Origin: Pedobacter terrae
GTDB taxonomy: Bacteria > Bacteroidota > Bacteroidia > Sphingobacteriales > Sphingobacteriaceae
Direction: 5' to 3'
DNA length: 64,000 bases
NCBI RefSeq assembly: GCF_900100705.1
Contig: NZ_FNCH01000001.1
Location: forward strand, 1-64,000
Both the position numbers and the translations under genes were made by a program. Shown piece after piece: positions 54,210 to 63,493 of this stretch. Below the pieces are notes generated by a model. That model saw only the letters and a program-made list of their open reading frames with translations, was not told the DNA's origin and made no database searches. The stretch's first letter is position 1, and each line of letters opens with the position of its first letter.

Positions 54210-54315
54210 GGCCGTCATTTCGAGCGAAGTGCAACGAAGTCGAGAAATCTATCGGGATAGATCTCTTCCCGCCCGTACGGGCAGGCAATCACTGCGTTTC
54301 AGTCGAGATGACGAC
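54210..54315. repeat. REP-like GTCATTTCGA element (longest copy)
   Basis: CGTCATTTCGAGCGAAGTGC at about 54214-54233 and CAGTCGAGATGACGAC at about 54300-54315 form the outer arms; between them GAGAAATCTATC-GGGATAGATCTC and the palindrome CCCGCCCGTACGGGCAGG. It is the most complete copy in the window. Confidence 0.75.
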
Positions 54316-54325
54316 TTTTTTAAAT

Positions 54326-54607
54326 TTATCTATACTGGCATAAATATGCCGTTTGTACAATCGTTTTTACTTTGAACGATGAATTTGCCGGAACTTCGAA
54401 TTTACTGCCGGCTTTAATGCTTTGCCATTCAGTAGTTTCAGGAAGTAAGGCTTCCAATTCGCCCTCTAAAACATGCATTATTTCTTTTTGAGCTGTACCA
54501 AAGGTGTATTCTCCCGGATTGATCACACCAACGGTCGATTTTCCCTCAGTGGTTTCATAGCCTAAAGATTTAACGTTGCCATCAAAATATTGGTTTTCAG
54601 TAATCAT
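54326..54607 (-). CDS. ppnP: Pyrimidine/purine nucleoside phosphorylase (PpnP)
   Basis: 93 residues, cupin-like DUF1255 fold. Family signatures include NVKSLGYETTEGKSTVGVINPGEY split over conserved strands, and FGTAQKEIMHVLEG. It phosphorolyses several nucleosides to base and ribose-1-phosphate. Length matches E. coli PpnP/YaiE. Confidence 0.93.
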   Translation of the reverse strand: MITENQYFDGNVKSLGYETTEGKSTVGVINPGEYTFGTAQKEIMHVLEGELEALLPETTEWQSIKAGSKFEVPANSSFKVKTIVQTAYLCQYR

Positions 54608-54615
54608 ATGCTAAT

Positions 54616-56511
54616 TTATAAAGTTTTAGTTAAAACTGCTTTTTGCTTATCTGCCTGATAAATCTTTTTATAAAAATCTACATATTCACCATACTTTTCT
54701 GGTGGATATTTTTTGTTGTTCATGGTTTGTGTACGGCTATAAACAATTATATTATCCTTAACACTGAATTTTGCCGTATATGTTCCAAATTCAGAACTAA
54801 TTGTGATATCTTTTGGAATAAACTCTACCTGGTATCCTTTTGGTAAGATATAATTAATTTCATCATCATCATTATAACCAAAGGGAACAGCAAAATATGT
54901 TTTTCTTCCTTCTAATTTAAGCGGAACGCTTTCGCGTCGGTTAATCTGGTTAACCACTAAAAACAGTTTATCTCCACCTTTGGTTAACAATGGGTTGGTT
55001 TTAAAAATAATTTCTTCAGTAAGCACCGGGACTGTTTTATCTGGTTGTAAATACTTATAACTAATCAGCTCCGCTACCGGAATAGCGCTTTCTTCAATTA
55101 TTTTTTTGCGGAGATCAACAGGCTCCATCAATGTCATCGAAAAATTTTCTTCAAACTGTGCGTTACCATAAGTAGCTTTAATCTCTGAACTTGCTGTACC
55201 ATCTTCCGCCAGCGTAATTTTGGTTTTTCTGACCTGATAATTTTCTTTGGGCTGGTAAACCGGAGTATGCACCAGTTTTCCTCCGTCTTCAGTCACCATC
55301 AGTACATTCCGGTCAGAATTGCCATAGCCGATAAAGCCCATTGGGTTATACTGACTGGTACATTCTAGAAAGGTGGTATCTTTTGCAAGGGGAACACATA
55401 AAATCATGTGGTTAGCCTGTCCCAAACTTGAGTAGTTGGGATTTAAACTAGGCATATCGTTTCCAATCATAATTAAATTTGAGGCAATTCCCGCTTCATT
55501 TAGCAAAGCTTTCATATAATTAGAAAGTGCTTTACAATCTCCATAATTTACCTGTGCAACCTTTTCAGCCAAAATCGGCCTAAAACCGCCAATTCCTAAC
55601 TGAACGCTAACATAACGGGTATTTTGTTGCAAATGGTTGTATAAAATTTTGATCTTTTCTTTTGGTGTTTTAGCATCTTTGATCAAGTTTTGTACCATCA
55701 ATTTAGTTGCTTCAGGAAGTTTATTCCCTCCCTGATTTAAATTGAAGATCCACGAACCGAAATTTTTCCAGTTATCAAAATTCCCTGTAGAACCATCATA
55801 TTCAAACTGATTAGGAGAAGCTTTAACCCATGCAGAAATGTTGTCAAATCCTGTACTTAAAGGTTCGTTAGCAATCGCTGCAACATTTGTACTTTTCCAT
55901 TTATACTGTAATTTCTCGCCATTGATTACCGAGTCAGTCTGTAAATTTGAACTGGTAATGTACCTCATTTTGTAGTCTTTTGCCCTTTGAATCGTGTAGG
56001 CAGATTTTTCTACAGCTATGCCAAAACCTCTCAGGTCACGCCATGAAGGAAAAGAGAGCAATCCTTTATAGTCCTGGCTGTAGCTATATTCTATGGTGTA
56101 CGGATAGGTTAAACTTACAAATTTTAAGAGCTTAAGTCTGTTGTCTTCGAAGATTGAAAAGTCCGAAATAAGGCTTTGGTCTTTAATATCTGAACTTTTA
56201 TAGTCTTTTACTTTTTTTCCGGATGCATCGTAAAGAGCAGCCTTAATGTTGTAGATGTTGCTAAACTTATCGTAAACTTCTTCCATTTCACCATATGTTT
56301 CACCAGCTTTGTTCAAAATGGTTATTGCTACTTTATAATCCATTTTTGCAGCGCCCAGCCCCTTAACATCAAAAAAAGATTCTTCATTTCTGATGACGGC
56401 TACAGCATCCTTTTTCAGATTTTCGGGAATTTTTGCTACATCGTAATCTATCTGGGCAAATGTGGTATTAATAATTGCAGTAGCGAACACCAAACTTAAA
56501 TAATACTTCAT
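54616..56511 (-). CDS. DUF3857/transglutaminase-like exported protein, catalytic residues kept
   Basis: 631 residues. Signal peptide about 1-19 (ends TFAQ). A DUF3857 beta region (about 30-230), then a transglutaminase-like core with C326 (NYGDCKALS), H368 (QANHMIL) and E383 (FLECT, Asp in most relatives). A DUF3858-type C-terminal domain follows. Periplasmic; substrate unknown. Overlaps the paralogue at 56511 by 1 bp (shared stop/start region). Confidence 0.85.
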   Translation of the reverse strand: MKYYLSLVFATAIINTTFAQIDYDVAKIPENLKKDAVAVIRNEESFFDVKGLGAAKMDYKVAITILNKAGETYGEMEEVYDKFSNIYNIKAALYDASGKKVKDYKSSDIKDQSLISDFSIFEDNRLKLLKFVSLTYPYTIEYSYSQDYKGLLSFPSWRDLRGFGIAVEKSAYTIQRAKDYKMRYITSSNLQTDSVINGEKLQYKWKSTNVAAIANEPLSTGFDNISAWVKASPNQFEYDGSTGNFDNWKNFGSWIFNLNQGGNKLPEATKLMVQNLIKDAKTPKEKIKILYNHLQQNTRYVSVQLGIGGFRPILAEKVAQVNYGDCKALSNYMKALLNEAGIASNLIMIGNDMPSLNPNYSSLGQANHMILCVPLAKDTTFLECTSQYNPMGFIGYGNSDRNVLMVTEDGGKLVHTPVYQPKENYQVRKTKITLAEDGTASSEIKATYGNAQFEENFSMTLMEPVDLRKKIIEESAIPVAELISYKYLQPDKTVPVLTEEIIFKTNPLLTKGGDKLFLVVNQINRRESVPLKLEGRKTYFAVPFGYNDDDEINYILPKGYQVEFIPKDITISSEFGTYTAKFSVKDNIIVYSRTQTMNNKKYPPEKYGEYVDFYKKIYQADKQKAVLTKTL

Positions 56512-58517
56512 TATACTTTCTTTTTAAATACGATTTGTTCGGCTTGTTTTTCTACGATAGCTTTAAATAACGCTTGCAGATCGAAATATTCTTCTGGCGT
56601 ATAAAATGATTTATTTACGTTGATGTTACTTCTTACCAGTAGTGTTTTACCTTCTGTTACATAATTAATGGTGAAAGTGCCATTATCCTCAGGAAGTTTA
56701 AAGATCCCTCCTTTAGGAAGTTTGTCAATCTCGTAATCGTCTGGAAAGTTTACGGTGATGCGGTAGCTTTCTTTAAATGGATAGGCAAAATCAACCGGAA
56801 ATTTACGCTGCTCCAATTTAAATAAATTTTCTTTTGTCCTTTCAAAAAGGAGCGGCGTAAAGTATACCAGATTGCCGGCTTCCTCTACATTATCTTCTAT
56901 AACCGCATCCATGCTTTCACTTAACAGCTCATCAAGGTTATCCAGGTTCTCTATTTTGTATGCAGAAACCTCCAAACCCGTTTTATCTTTTTTAAAGCCC
57001 TTTATAAATTCGGTTTCGTTATTTGTGGCCCTGTATTTATTGCGCAGGTTTAAAGCGGCATAACCCTTGGCATATTGATTTATTTTTCCGCTGAGTTTAT
57101 GTTCTTTATCCAGCACCATATTGTACACAAAAATCTTTTCACTCGGAACATTGGGTTCTGTAGAAAGCCATTTGCCATCGTTGTTTTTTAAATCCATGTA
57201 AAAACCATTGTGACTCAGGTTTTCATAATCCAACATTCCGATAGGTAAATCTTTATCTGTAGCGTCAAGATAATAAAGTTCATTTCCAATCTGTGTAACA
57301 GCAATTACATTGTTAAATGCGGAGATTAATGGATAACCAGGATGTGTGCCATTTTCCCTTGTGCTGATCAATACCGGATAGGCTTCAATTTTGGCTTCTT
57401 TTAGTAAACTCAATAAAGCAAGGTTAATATCGCCTGATGATCCTGTTTTCTTTTCAAAAAGATTTTTAGGATTAGTTTCGTTTGAATATTTCGAATATTG
57501 CTTGTTCCATTTTAAACTGTTCTTAACATAGTTGAAAATGAGTTTAACGGCGGCGAGCGTATCTTTTTCGCCTTTCAAAATGCCAGGAAGTACCGATTTT
57601 GCATAACCATTACGGTTAATGTAACCACCAAAGTTTTCATCCTGGGCAAGCTCAGTAATGATTTTAGACCATGAGCCATTATAATCATGGTAAACATCAC
57701 CAGGGAAATTGGTTGCCCTTAACTCAAATTCAATTTTTGGATTGTAGTCATCCATGGTGGTTACATAAGGCTCTTCTTTCAAAGCAGGAACATTAGCCGC
57801 ACAATATTTATCGTACACTGCATTTGAATTGACTCCTGTTACATAAGATGCATTTACATTTTCATGAAGTGGATGATCAACCTGATAATAGCCACTCATA
57901 TTGGTTTTATAAGTAAGGTATTCTGGTATTTTCACATTATATTCCGACCAAAGTGTTGGAACACTGGATTGAAACCTCCAGCCGCGTAACGTAAAAATAA
58001 AATCTGATTTGATCTTGTATTTAAACTCGATGATTGAACCTTCTTTTACATTAGGAAGCGCAAATTTTTTGATTATATAGTTTTTGTTAAACTCTTCCGT
58101 GAATTTGGCATCCTTGTTAAGTTTGCTGGTCACCATTTTACCATCAACCATATTGTAGGTTGCAGCATCTAAATAATTAAGGTCTTCTTTTGCAGAATTA
58201 CCACTTTTATAAAGTTCTACTTTAAAATTGGCCAGATCATAACCATTTTTGTTTAAGATCTTGTAACGGATATGTCTTTCGAAAACATAAATAAAGCCGC
58301 CTGAGGTAGGGCCTATTTCAAAATAGCAATCGCCAACATCAAAAAGTTTTATAGCTGAAGCTGAAGAGTCCTGCCCGGAGGCTTTTATTTCGAATTCTGT
58401 AGGGGCAATTTTACCAAATTTGAATTCTCTTTTTACGGGTTTGGATGTTTGGGCATAAAGGCTGCTAATTCCAATGCATAGCATTAGAATCAGAAATCGG
58501 AGAGCATTTTTCTGCAT
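56511..58517 (-). CDS. DUF3857/transglutaminase-like exported protein, degenerate core
   Basis: 668 residues. Signal peptide about 1-22 (ends LYAQ). Same domain order as the 54616 gene. The position of the catalytic cysteine is S361 (GSSGDINLAL aligned on the LL pair), and the histidine position reads FNNVIAV, so Cys and His are replaced. Aspartate in YLDATD is retained. The protein is most likely a non-catalytic partner. First gene of the pair. Confidence 0.82.
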   Translation of the reverse strand: MQKNALRFLILMLCIGISSLYAQTSKPVKREFKFGKIAPTEFEIKASGQDSSASAIKLFDVGDCYFEIGPTSGGFIYVFERHIRYKILNKNGYDLANFKVELYKSGNSAKEDLNYLDAATYNMVDGKMVTSKLNKDAKFTEEFNKNYIIKKFALPNVKEGSIIEFKYKIKSDFIFTLRGWRFQSSVPTLWSEYNVKIPEYLTYKTNMSGYYQVDHPLHENVNASYVTGVNSNAVYDKYCAANVPALKEEPYVTTMDDYNPKIEFELRATNFPGDVYHDYNGSWSKIITELAQDENFGGYINRNGYAKSVLPGILKGEKDTLAAVKLIFNYVKNSLKWNKQYSKYSNETNPKNLFEKKTGSSGDINLALLSLLKEAKIEAYPVLISTRENGTHPGYPLISAFNNVIAVTQIGNELYYLDATDKDLPIGMLDYENLSHNGFYMDLKNNDGKWLSTEPNVPSEKIFVYNMVLDKEHKLSGKINQYAKGYAALNLRNKYRATNNETEFIKGFKKDKTGLEVSAYKIENLDNLDELLSESMDAVIEDNVEEAGNLVYFTPLLFERTKENLFKLEQRKFPVDFAYPFKESYRITVNFPDDYEIDKLPKGGIFKLPEDNGTFTINYVTEGKTLLVRSNINVNKSFYTPEEYFDLQALFKAIVEKQAEQIVFKKKV

Positions 58518-58703
58518 GTGTAAAATTAGTTTTTTGGTTATTGCAAGTATAAAAACATTCCCTGAATTATTTTAAAATAATTTTTTGTGCTTTCAGCAGG
58601 CAAGTGGAGGGTAGCATAAAATCAATCTACTTAACCTAATTGTCAGACAAGCTCAATATTTAAGCATTTTTAAATTTATACTTTTATTTTCACTCGATTT
58701 TCG

Positions 58704-58711
58704 TATCTTTG
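58704..58711 (+). promoter_or_regulatory. -7 box of guaB
   Basis: TATCTTTG at 58704-58711 is an exact TAnnTTTG match, leaving a leader of about 25-30 nt before the guaB ATG. No convincing -33 TTG at the right spacing. Confidence 0.5.
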
Positions 58712-58743
58712 CCTGGCAAATAATAAATCCTAATTTATTTGCT

Positions 58744-60213
58744 ATGCAACTCGATTCCACAAAGTTTATTGCCACAGGTTTAACGTATGATGATGTACTA
58801 TTGGTACCCGCATATTCTGAAATTCTGCCGCGTGAGGTAAATACAATCACTTTTTTAACCAAAAAAATTAAGCTCAATGTTCCATTGATTTCTGCCGCAA
58901 TGGATACCGTAACCGAAGCCGAACTGGCCATTGCCATCGCGCAAAATGGCGGCATTGGTATGTTACATAAAAACATGACGATAGACAGACAGGCTGCAGA
59001 AGTTCGTAAGGTTAAGCGTTCAGAAAGTGGTATGATTAAGGATCCGGTAACCTTGTTGGAAACAGCCGTAGTTGCTGATGCTTTCAAGATTATGAAAGAG
59101 CATAAAATTGGGGGGATTCCGGTGGTAAGCAGTGATAATAAATTGGTTGGTATTATTACAAACAGGGATTTACGTTTCCAAAAGGATATGAAGAGACCGA
59201 TTTCCGAAGTAATGACTAAAGATAATTTAATCATTGCACCAGAAGGAACTACTTTAGTTCAGGCAGAAGAGATTCTTCAGAACCATAAAATAGAGAAACT
59301 TCCTGTTGTGAGCAAAGATGGTTACTTAAGTGGCTTAATCACCTTTAAAGATATTTCGAAAGTTAAAAATTATCCTTTAGCCTGTAAAGATGAACATGGC
59401 CGTTTAAGGGTAGGTGCTGCGGTAGGGGTAACTGCTGATACTTTACAACGCGTTGATGCTTTAGTAAATGCTGGTGTTGATGTAATTACCATTGATACCG
59501 CACATGGCCATACTAAAGGTGTAGTAGATAAATTAAAAGAAGTTAAAGCAAAATATCCTGATTTACAGGTTATTGTTGGTAATATTGCTACGGGTGCAGC
59601 TGCGAAATTTTTAGCAGATGCTGGTGCTGATGCTGTTAAAGTAGGTATTGGTCCGGGTTCTATTTGTACCACCAGAATTATTGCTGGCGTTGGTGTTCCT
59701 CAGTTGTATGCAGTTTATGAATGCGCTAAAGCCCTAAAAGGTACAGGCGTGCCTGTTATTGCTGATGGTGGAATTAAACACACAGGTGACATTGCCAAAG
59801 CAATTGCCTCGGGAGCTAGCACCGTAATGGCAGGATCTTTATTTGCAGGAGTGGAAGAATCGCCCGGTGAAACCATTATTTACGAAGGACGTAAATTTAA
59901 ATCTTACCGTGGAATGGGTTCGATCGAAGCAATGGAACAAGGTTCTAAAGACCGTTATTTCCAGGATGTGGAAGATGATATTAAAAAACTGGTTCCGGAA
60001 GGTATTGTTGGTCGCGTACCATTTAAAGGTACCTTGGCAGAGGTGATGTATCAATATATTGGCGGTTTACGTGCGAGTATGGGCTATTGTGGAGCAGCCA
60101 ATATTGAAGCATTACAGGAAGCGCAATTTGTACAGATCACAGCTGCAGGTATGCGGGAAAGTCATCCACACGATATTACGATAACTAAAGAAGCACCTAA
60201 CTACACTAGATAA
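58744..60213 (+). CDS. guaB: IMP dehydrogenase
   Basis: 489 residues. (beta/alpha)8 barrel interrupted by two CBS domains (about 95-210: [39 protein letters not shown]). Catalytic cysteine C308 in [15 protein letters not shown], with the flap and YRGMGS segments following. It makes XMP, the first committed step of GMP synthesis. No guaA next to it. Confidence 0.98.
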   Translation: MQLDSTKFIATGLTYDDVLLVPAYSEILPREVNTITFLTKKIKLNVPLISAAMDTVTEAELAIAIAQNGGIGMLHKNMTIDRQAAEVRKVKRSESGMIKDPVTLLETAVVADAFKIMKEHKIGGIPVVSSDNKLVGIITNRDLRFQKDMKRPISEVMTKDNLIIAPEGTTLVQAEEILQNHKIEKLPVVSKDGYLSGLITFKDISKVKNYPLACKDEHGRLRVGAAVGVTADTLQRVDALVNAGVDVITIDTAHGHTKGVVDKLKEVKAKYPDLQVIVGNIATGAAAKFLADAGADAVKVGIGPGSICTTRIIAGVGVPQLYAVYECAKALKGTGVPVIADGGIKHTGDIAKAIASGASTVMAGSLFAGVEESPGETIIYEGRKFKSYRGMGSIEAMEQGSKDRYFQDVEDDIKKLVPEGIVGRVPFKGTLAEVMYQYIGGLRASMGYCGAANIEALQEAQFVQITAAGMRESHPHDITITKEAPNYTR

Positions 60214-60278
60214 GTTTTAGGGTATGGGGCTTAGGGTATAAGGTAAATAATACTCAAATATTTTAAGAATAAAATGAC

Positions 60279-60309
60279 GGGGCATCGGTTTACGATAGCC
60301 CCTTTTTTT
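60279..60309 (+). terminator. guaB terminator
   Basis: GGGGC (60279-60283), with ATCG/CGAT inner pairing, GCCCC (60298-60302), then seven T residues. Confidence 0.88.
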
Positions 60310-60314
60310 GCGCT

Positions 60315-60362
60315 AATCGTCATCCTGATCCGATAGCCATCGGATTTATTTCAGGATCTTTC
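60315..60362. repeat. REP-like palindrome (CCTGATCCGATAGCC form)
   Basis: CGTCATCCTGATCCGATAGC (60319-60338), then CATCGGATTTATTTCAGGAT, forming arms like those at 10441-10481 in inverse order. Confidence 0.6.
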
Positions 60363-60404
60363 ATGAGCCTACAGGTCTATTTTATAAAAATCGCAAAATA
60401 AAAT

Positions 60405-60433
60405 TTGGCAGCTAATATTTTTTAATATATTTG
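60405..60433 (+). promoter_or_regulatory. Promoter of the TonB-dependent receptor
   Basis: TTG (60405-60407) in TTTGG, 18-bp spacer, TATATTTG (60426-60433): exact -7 match and good spacing. It leaves an untranslated leader of about 145 nt in which I see no clear riboswitch. Confidence 0.68.
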
Positions 60434-60582
60434 TCTACTAAATCTATAGGGATTATATAATAATTATAATGATGAAGCAAAAACTCCTTTCATATGACTG
60501 TTTTAACCATTCTAAAAAGGTAATCACGGTCTCTCGAGCGAGTCATTAATTAACAGCATTTAAATAAACCATCAATATAACC

Positions 60583-63162
60583 ATGAACAAAACTTTACTT
60601 TTTCTCTTTTCATTATTATTTTCGGCAGGATTTAGCTTTGCCCAAAGTCCGGTAACCGGAGTTATTAAAACAACCAACGGCACAACCATCCCTAATGCAA
60701 CCATAAAGGTAAGAGGAACCAATCAGGCCGTAGTGGCCGATGAAAATGGCGCGTTTAGCATTAATGTTAACCAGGAAACGCCTTTTTATCTTCAGGTAAG
60801 CTCTGTAGGCTATAAACCACAGGATTTTCAGATACTAAAACTTCAGGATACGCCAATAGAATTGGTTTTGGTAGAAAATGCCTTGCTTGATGAAATTGTA
60901 GTAACTTCCAGAAGGCGTTCGGAAGTTTTACAGGATGTACCGATTCCAATTACAGTTATTGGTGGCCGTTCAGCAGAAAATGCAGGTGCTTTTAATGTTA
61001 ACCGCTTAAAAGAATTAGTGCCTTCAGTACAGTTATATGCTTCTAATGCCAGAAATACCACGTTAAATATCAGAGGATTGGGGTCTACTTTTGGTTTAAC
61101 CAATGACGGTATTGATCCGGGGGTGGGTTTTTATGTCGATGGCGTTTATCATGCCCGTCCGGCGGCCACCTCCACCGATTTTCTGGATATCGATCAGATC
61201 GAAATTTTGCGCGGCCCCCAAGGCACCTTATTTGGTAAAAATACTACCGCAGGTGCCTTTAACATCACGACGAGCAAACCAACTTTAACGCCTAGTGCAA
61301 AAATAGAACTGAGCGCAGGGAATTATAATTTTATTCAGGCCAAAACATCAGTTTCCGGAGCACTAGCAAAAGACCTTGCTGCAAAAATTTCCATTTCAGG
61401 TACGCAACGCGATGGTACCATCTGGAATACCAGAGAAGAGCGCAAGTATAGCGGACAAAACAACCTGGGCTTTAAAAGTCAGTTATATTACACCCCTTCG
61501 GAAAAATTACAGGTATTGTTAAGCGGTGATGTCAGCATTCAGCATCCGGCAGGTTATCCATTGGTAATTGCCGGTGTTACCACAACCGAAAGAAGTGCAT
61601 ACCGCCAATACGCTAAAATTGTTTCTGATTTAGGTTATCAGCAACCCAAAATTGATCCTTTTTCAAGAGAAATCAATACCAATACCCCTTGGAGACATAA
61701 CCAATCAATAGGTGGAATCTCTCTAAATGTAGATTATAAAATCGGTAACGGAACACTTACATCAACTACGGCCTGGAGATTCTGGAACTGGGATCCGACA
61801 AATGACCGTGATTTCTCAGAACTGGCGGCGCTAACCAAATCGCAGGGTACTTCCCGTCATGATCAATACTCGCAGGAAGTTCGGTATGCAGGGAATATTA
61901 CTGAAAAATTAAGTGGGGTAGTGGGCGTTTATTTCCTTGGTCAGAATTTAAAAGGTTTAGCACAAACCGAAGAAGTAGGTAAAGATCAATGGCGTTTTGT
62001 GCAGACCAGCAATACGGGCAACCAAGCCTTATATGCTACCCCAGGTTTATTGGATGGTTTCGGCATTAAAACCAACTCTACCATTAAATCGTTAAGTGCA
62101 GCTGTTTTTGCTCAGGTTGATTGGGAAGTGTTGAAAAACCTGCATGTATTACCGGGTTTAAGGTATACTTATGATAAAAAAGATGTAGATTATGATCGGG
62201 TAACCTATGGCGGTTTGCAAACTACTGATGCGGCGTTATTAGCACTTAAAGCAGCTGTATATGCCAATCAGCAGTTCACCACAAAGGTAGATAACAACAA
62301 TTTATCGGGTAACTTTACCGTTTCTTATCGTCCAAGCCATAATTTAAATGTTTACGGAACCTTTTCTACCGCTTACAAACCGGTGGGTGTTAATGTAGGT
62401 GGTTTGCCAACTACCTCGACGGGAGCAGCCGATTTATCGGTAGCTGTTGTTAAACCTGAATATGTTCAGCATTATGAGTTGGGTGCTAAAACAAAGCCGG
62501 TGAAAGGGGCCATTGTAAATATCAGTTTGTTTAATACAGATATTAAAGATTACCAGACCAATGTGCAATCGCCACAACTGGGCGTAAACAGAGGTTATTT
62601 GGCCAATGCTGAAAAAGTAAGGGTAAAAGGATTGGAAATAGACGGTACTTATCAGTTGGAGCGGTTTTTAACTTTAAATGCAGCTTTGGCCTATCTTGAC
62701 GGTAAGTATGTGAAATTTACTAACGCGCCTCTTCCTTTAGAGGAAACCGGACATACCGAATTGATCAATGGCGTGGCTACGCAGGTGGCATTTAAAGATG
62801 CATCGGGAGGCAGGTTACCCGGTATTTCCAAATGGAATATTTCGGGTGGTTCAGAGCTGAGTACTCCCGGAAATCTGGCAACAAGGGAGGGACGCTATTT
62901 TATCGCAGGCGACGCCAGTTACCGTTCAGAATATTCTTCAAATCCCACACCCTCAAGCGTATTGATTGTTAAAGGTTATGCTTTATTTAACGCCAGGTTA
63001 GGATTCAAATCAGATAAGTTCTCTTTATTTGTTTGGAGCAGAAATATAACAAACAAAAATTACTATGAGCAATTACAGGCAGCAGCAGGAAATTCTGGTT
63101 TATACGCTGGCGTATTGGGCGATCCAAGAACTTACGGTGCAACCATCCGTTATGCATTCTAG
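60583..63162 (+). CDS. TonB-dependent outer-membrane receptor
   Basis: 859 residues. Signal peptide about 1-20 (ends SFAQ). CarboxypepD_reg-like domain about 22-105, plug domain about 115-230 (VTSRRRSEVLQDVPIPITVIGG, RGPQGTLFGKNTTAG), then the 22-stranded barrel ending in the usual C-terminal aromatic (RYAF). Imports an unknown ligand (siderophore, glycan or other) using TonB energy. No SusD-type partner follows, so not a glycan utilisation pair in this window. Confidence 0.95.
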   Translation: MNKTLLFLFSLLFSAGFSFAQSPVTGVIKTTNGTTIPNATIKVRGTNQAVVADENGAFSINVNQETPFYLQVSSVGYKPQDFQILKLQDTPIELVLVENALLDEIVVTSRRRSEVLQDVPIPITVIGGRSAENAGAFNVNRLKELVPSVQLYASNARNTTLNIRGLGSTFGLTNDGIDPGVGFYVDGVYHARPAATSTDFLDIDQIEILRGPQGTLFGKNTTAGAFNITTSKPTLTPSAKIELSAGNYNFIQAKTSVSGALAKDLAAKISISGTQRDGTIWNTREERKYSGQNNLGFKSQLYYTPSEKLQVLLSGDVSIQHPAGYPLVIAGVTTTERSAYRQYAKIVSDLGYQQPKIDPFSREINTNTPWRHNQSIGGISLNVDYKIGNGTLTSTTAWRFWNWDPTNDRDFSELAALTKSQGTSRHDQYSQEVRYAGNITEKLSGVVGVYFLGQNLKGLAQTEEVGKDQWRFVQTSNTGNQALYATPGLLDGFGIKTNSTIKSLSAAVFAQVDWEVLKNLHVLPGLRYTYDKKDVDYDRVTYGGLQTTDAALLALKAAVYANQQFTTKVDNNNLSGNFTVSYRPSHNLNVYGTFSTAYKPVGVNVGGLPTTSTGAADLSVAVVKPEYVQHYELGAKTKPVKGAIVNISLFNTDIKDYQTNVQSPQLGVNRGYLANAEKVRVKGLEIDGTYQLERFLTLNAALAYLDGKYVKFTNAPLPLEETGHTELINGVATQVAFKDASGGRLPGISKWNISGGSELSTPGNLATREGRYFIAGDASYRSEYSSNPTPSSVLIVKGYALFNARLGFKSDKFSLFVWSRNITNKNYYEQLQAAAGNSGLYAGVLGDPRTYGATIRYAF

Positions 63163-63198
63163 TTATCTAATTTAATTTTTCTTTTTTATATTTGGTTA

Positions 63199-63227
63199 AA
63201 GGAGTGGTGTAATGCCGCTCCTTTTTT
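63199..63227 (+). terminator. Terminator after the TonB receptor
   Basis: AAGGAGTGG (about 63199-63207), loop TGTAATG, CCGCTCCTT (63215-63223) then T-run. Confidence 0.88.
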
Positions 63228-63493
63228 ATTGGAACAAACAAATGCTTACCTTTAAGTGGTCAATATGGTTTTGAGAAGCAATGACAGTATTCCATGTTAA
63301 CGTCAGCCCCGCTTTCCGTTTCAAGTCCTCGCTGCGTGGGCTTTCTCTCCAATCAGGTTTATGTTGCAAAACCGCTAGTCCTTAGGCAAAAAAATAAGAC
63401 AACAACTTGTACGTAAGGTACTGCCAAAAGTTTGTGCAGAATAAAAATTTATAGAAAGCCTATAAAATCTTAACTTCGAAAAATTTTAATTCA
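63228..63493. other. Gene-free gap
   Basis: About 265 bp between the receptor terminator and the LOG gene. I see a GTCAGCCCCGCTTTCCGTTT and GCGTGGGCTTTCTC pattern near 63302-63345, probably another small repeat, and no gene. Confidence 0.45.

Noticed and set aside
60434..60582. Riboswitch before the TonB-dependent receptor
   Set aside because: I looked for a B12, TPP or Moco-type fold and saw only weak A/T hairpins and no known core motif.
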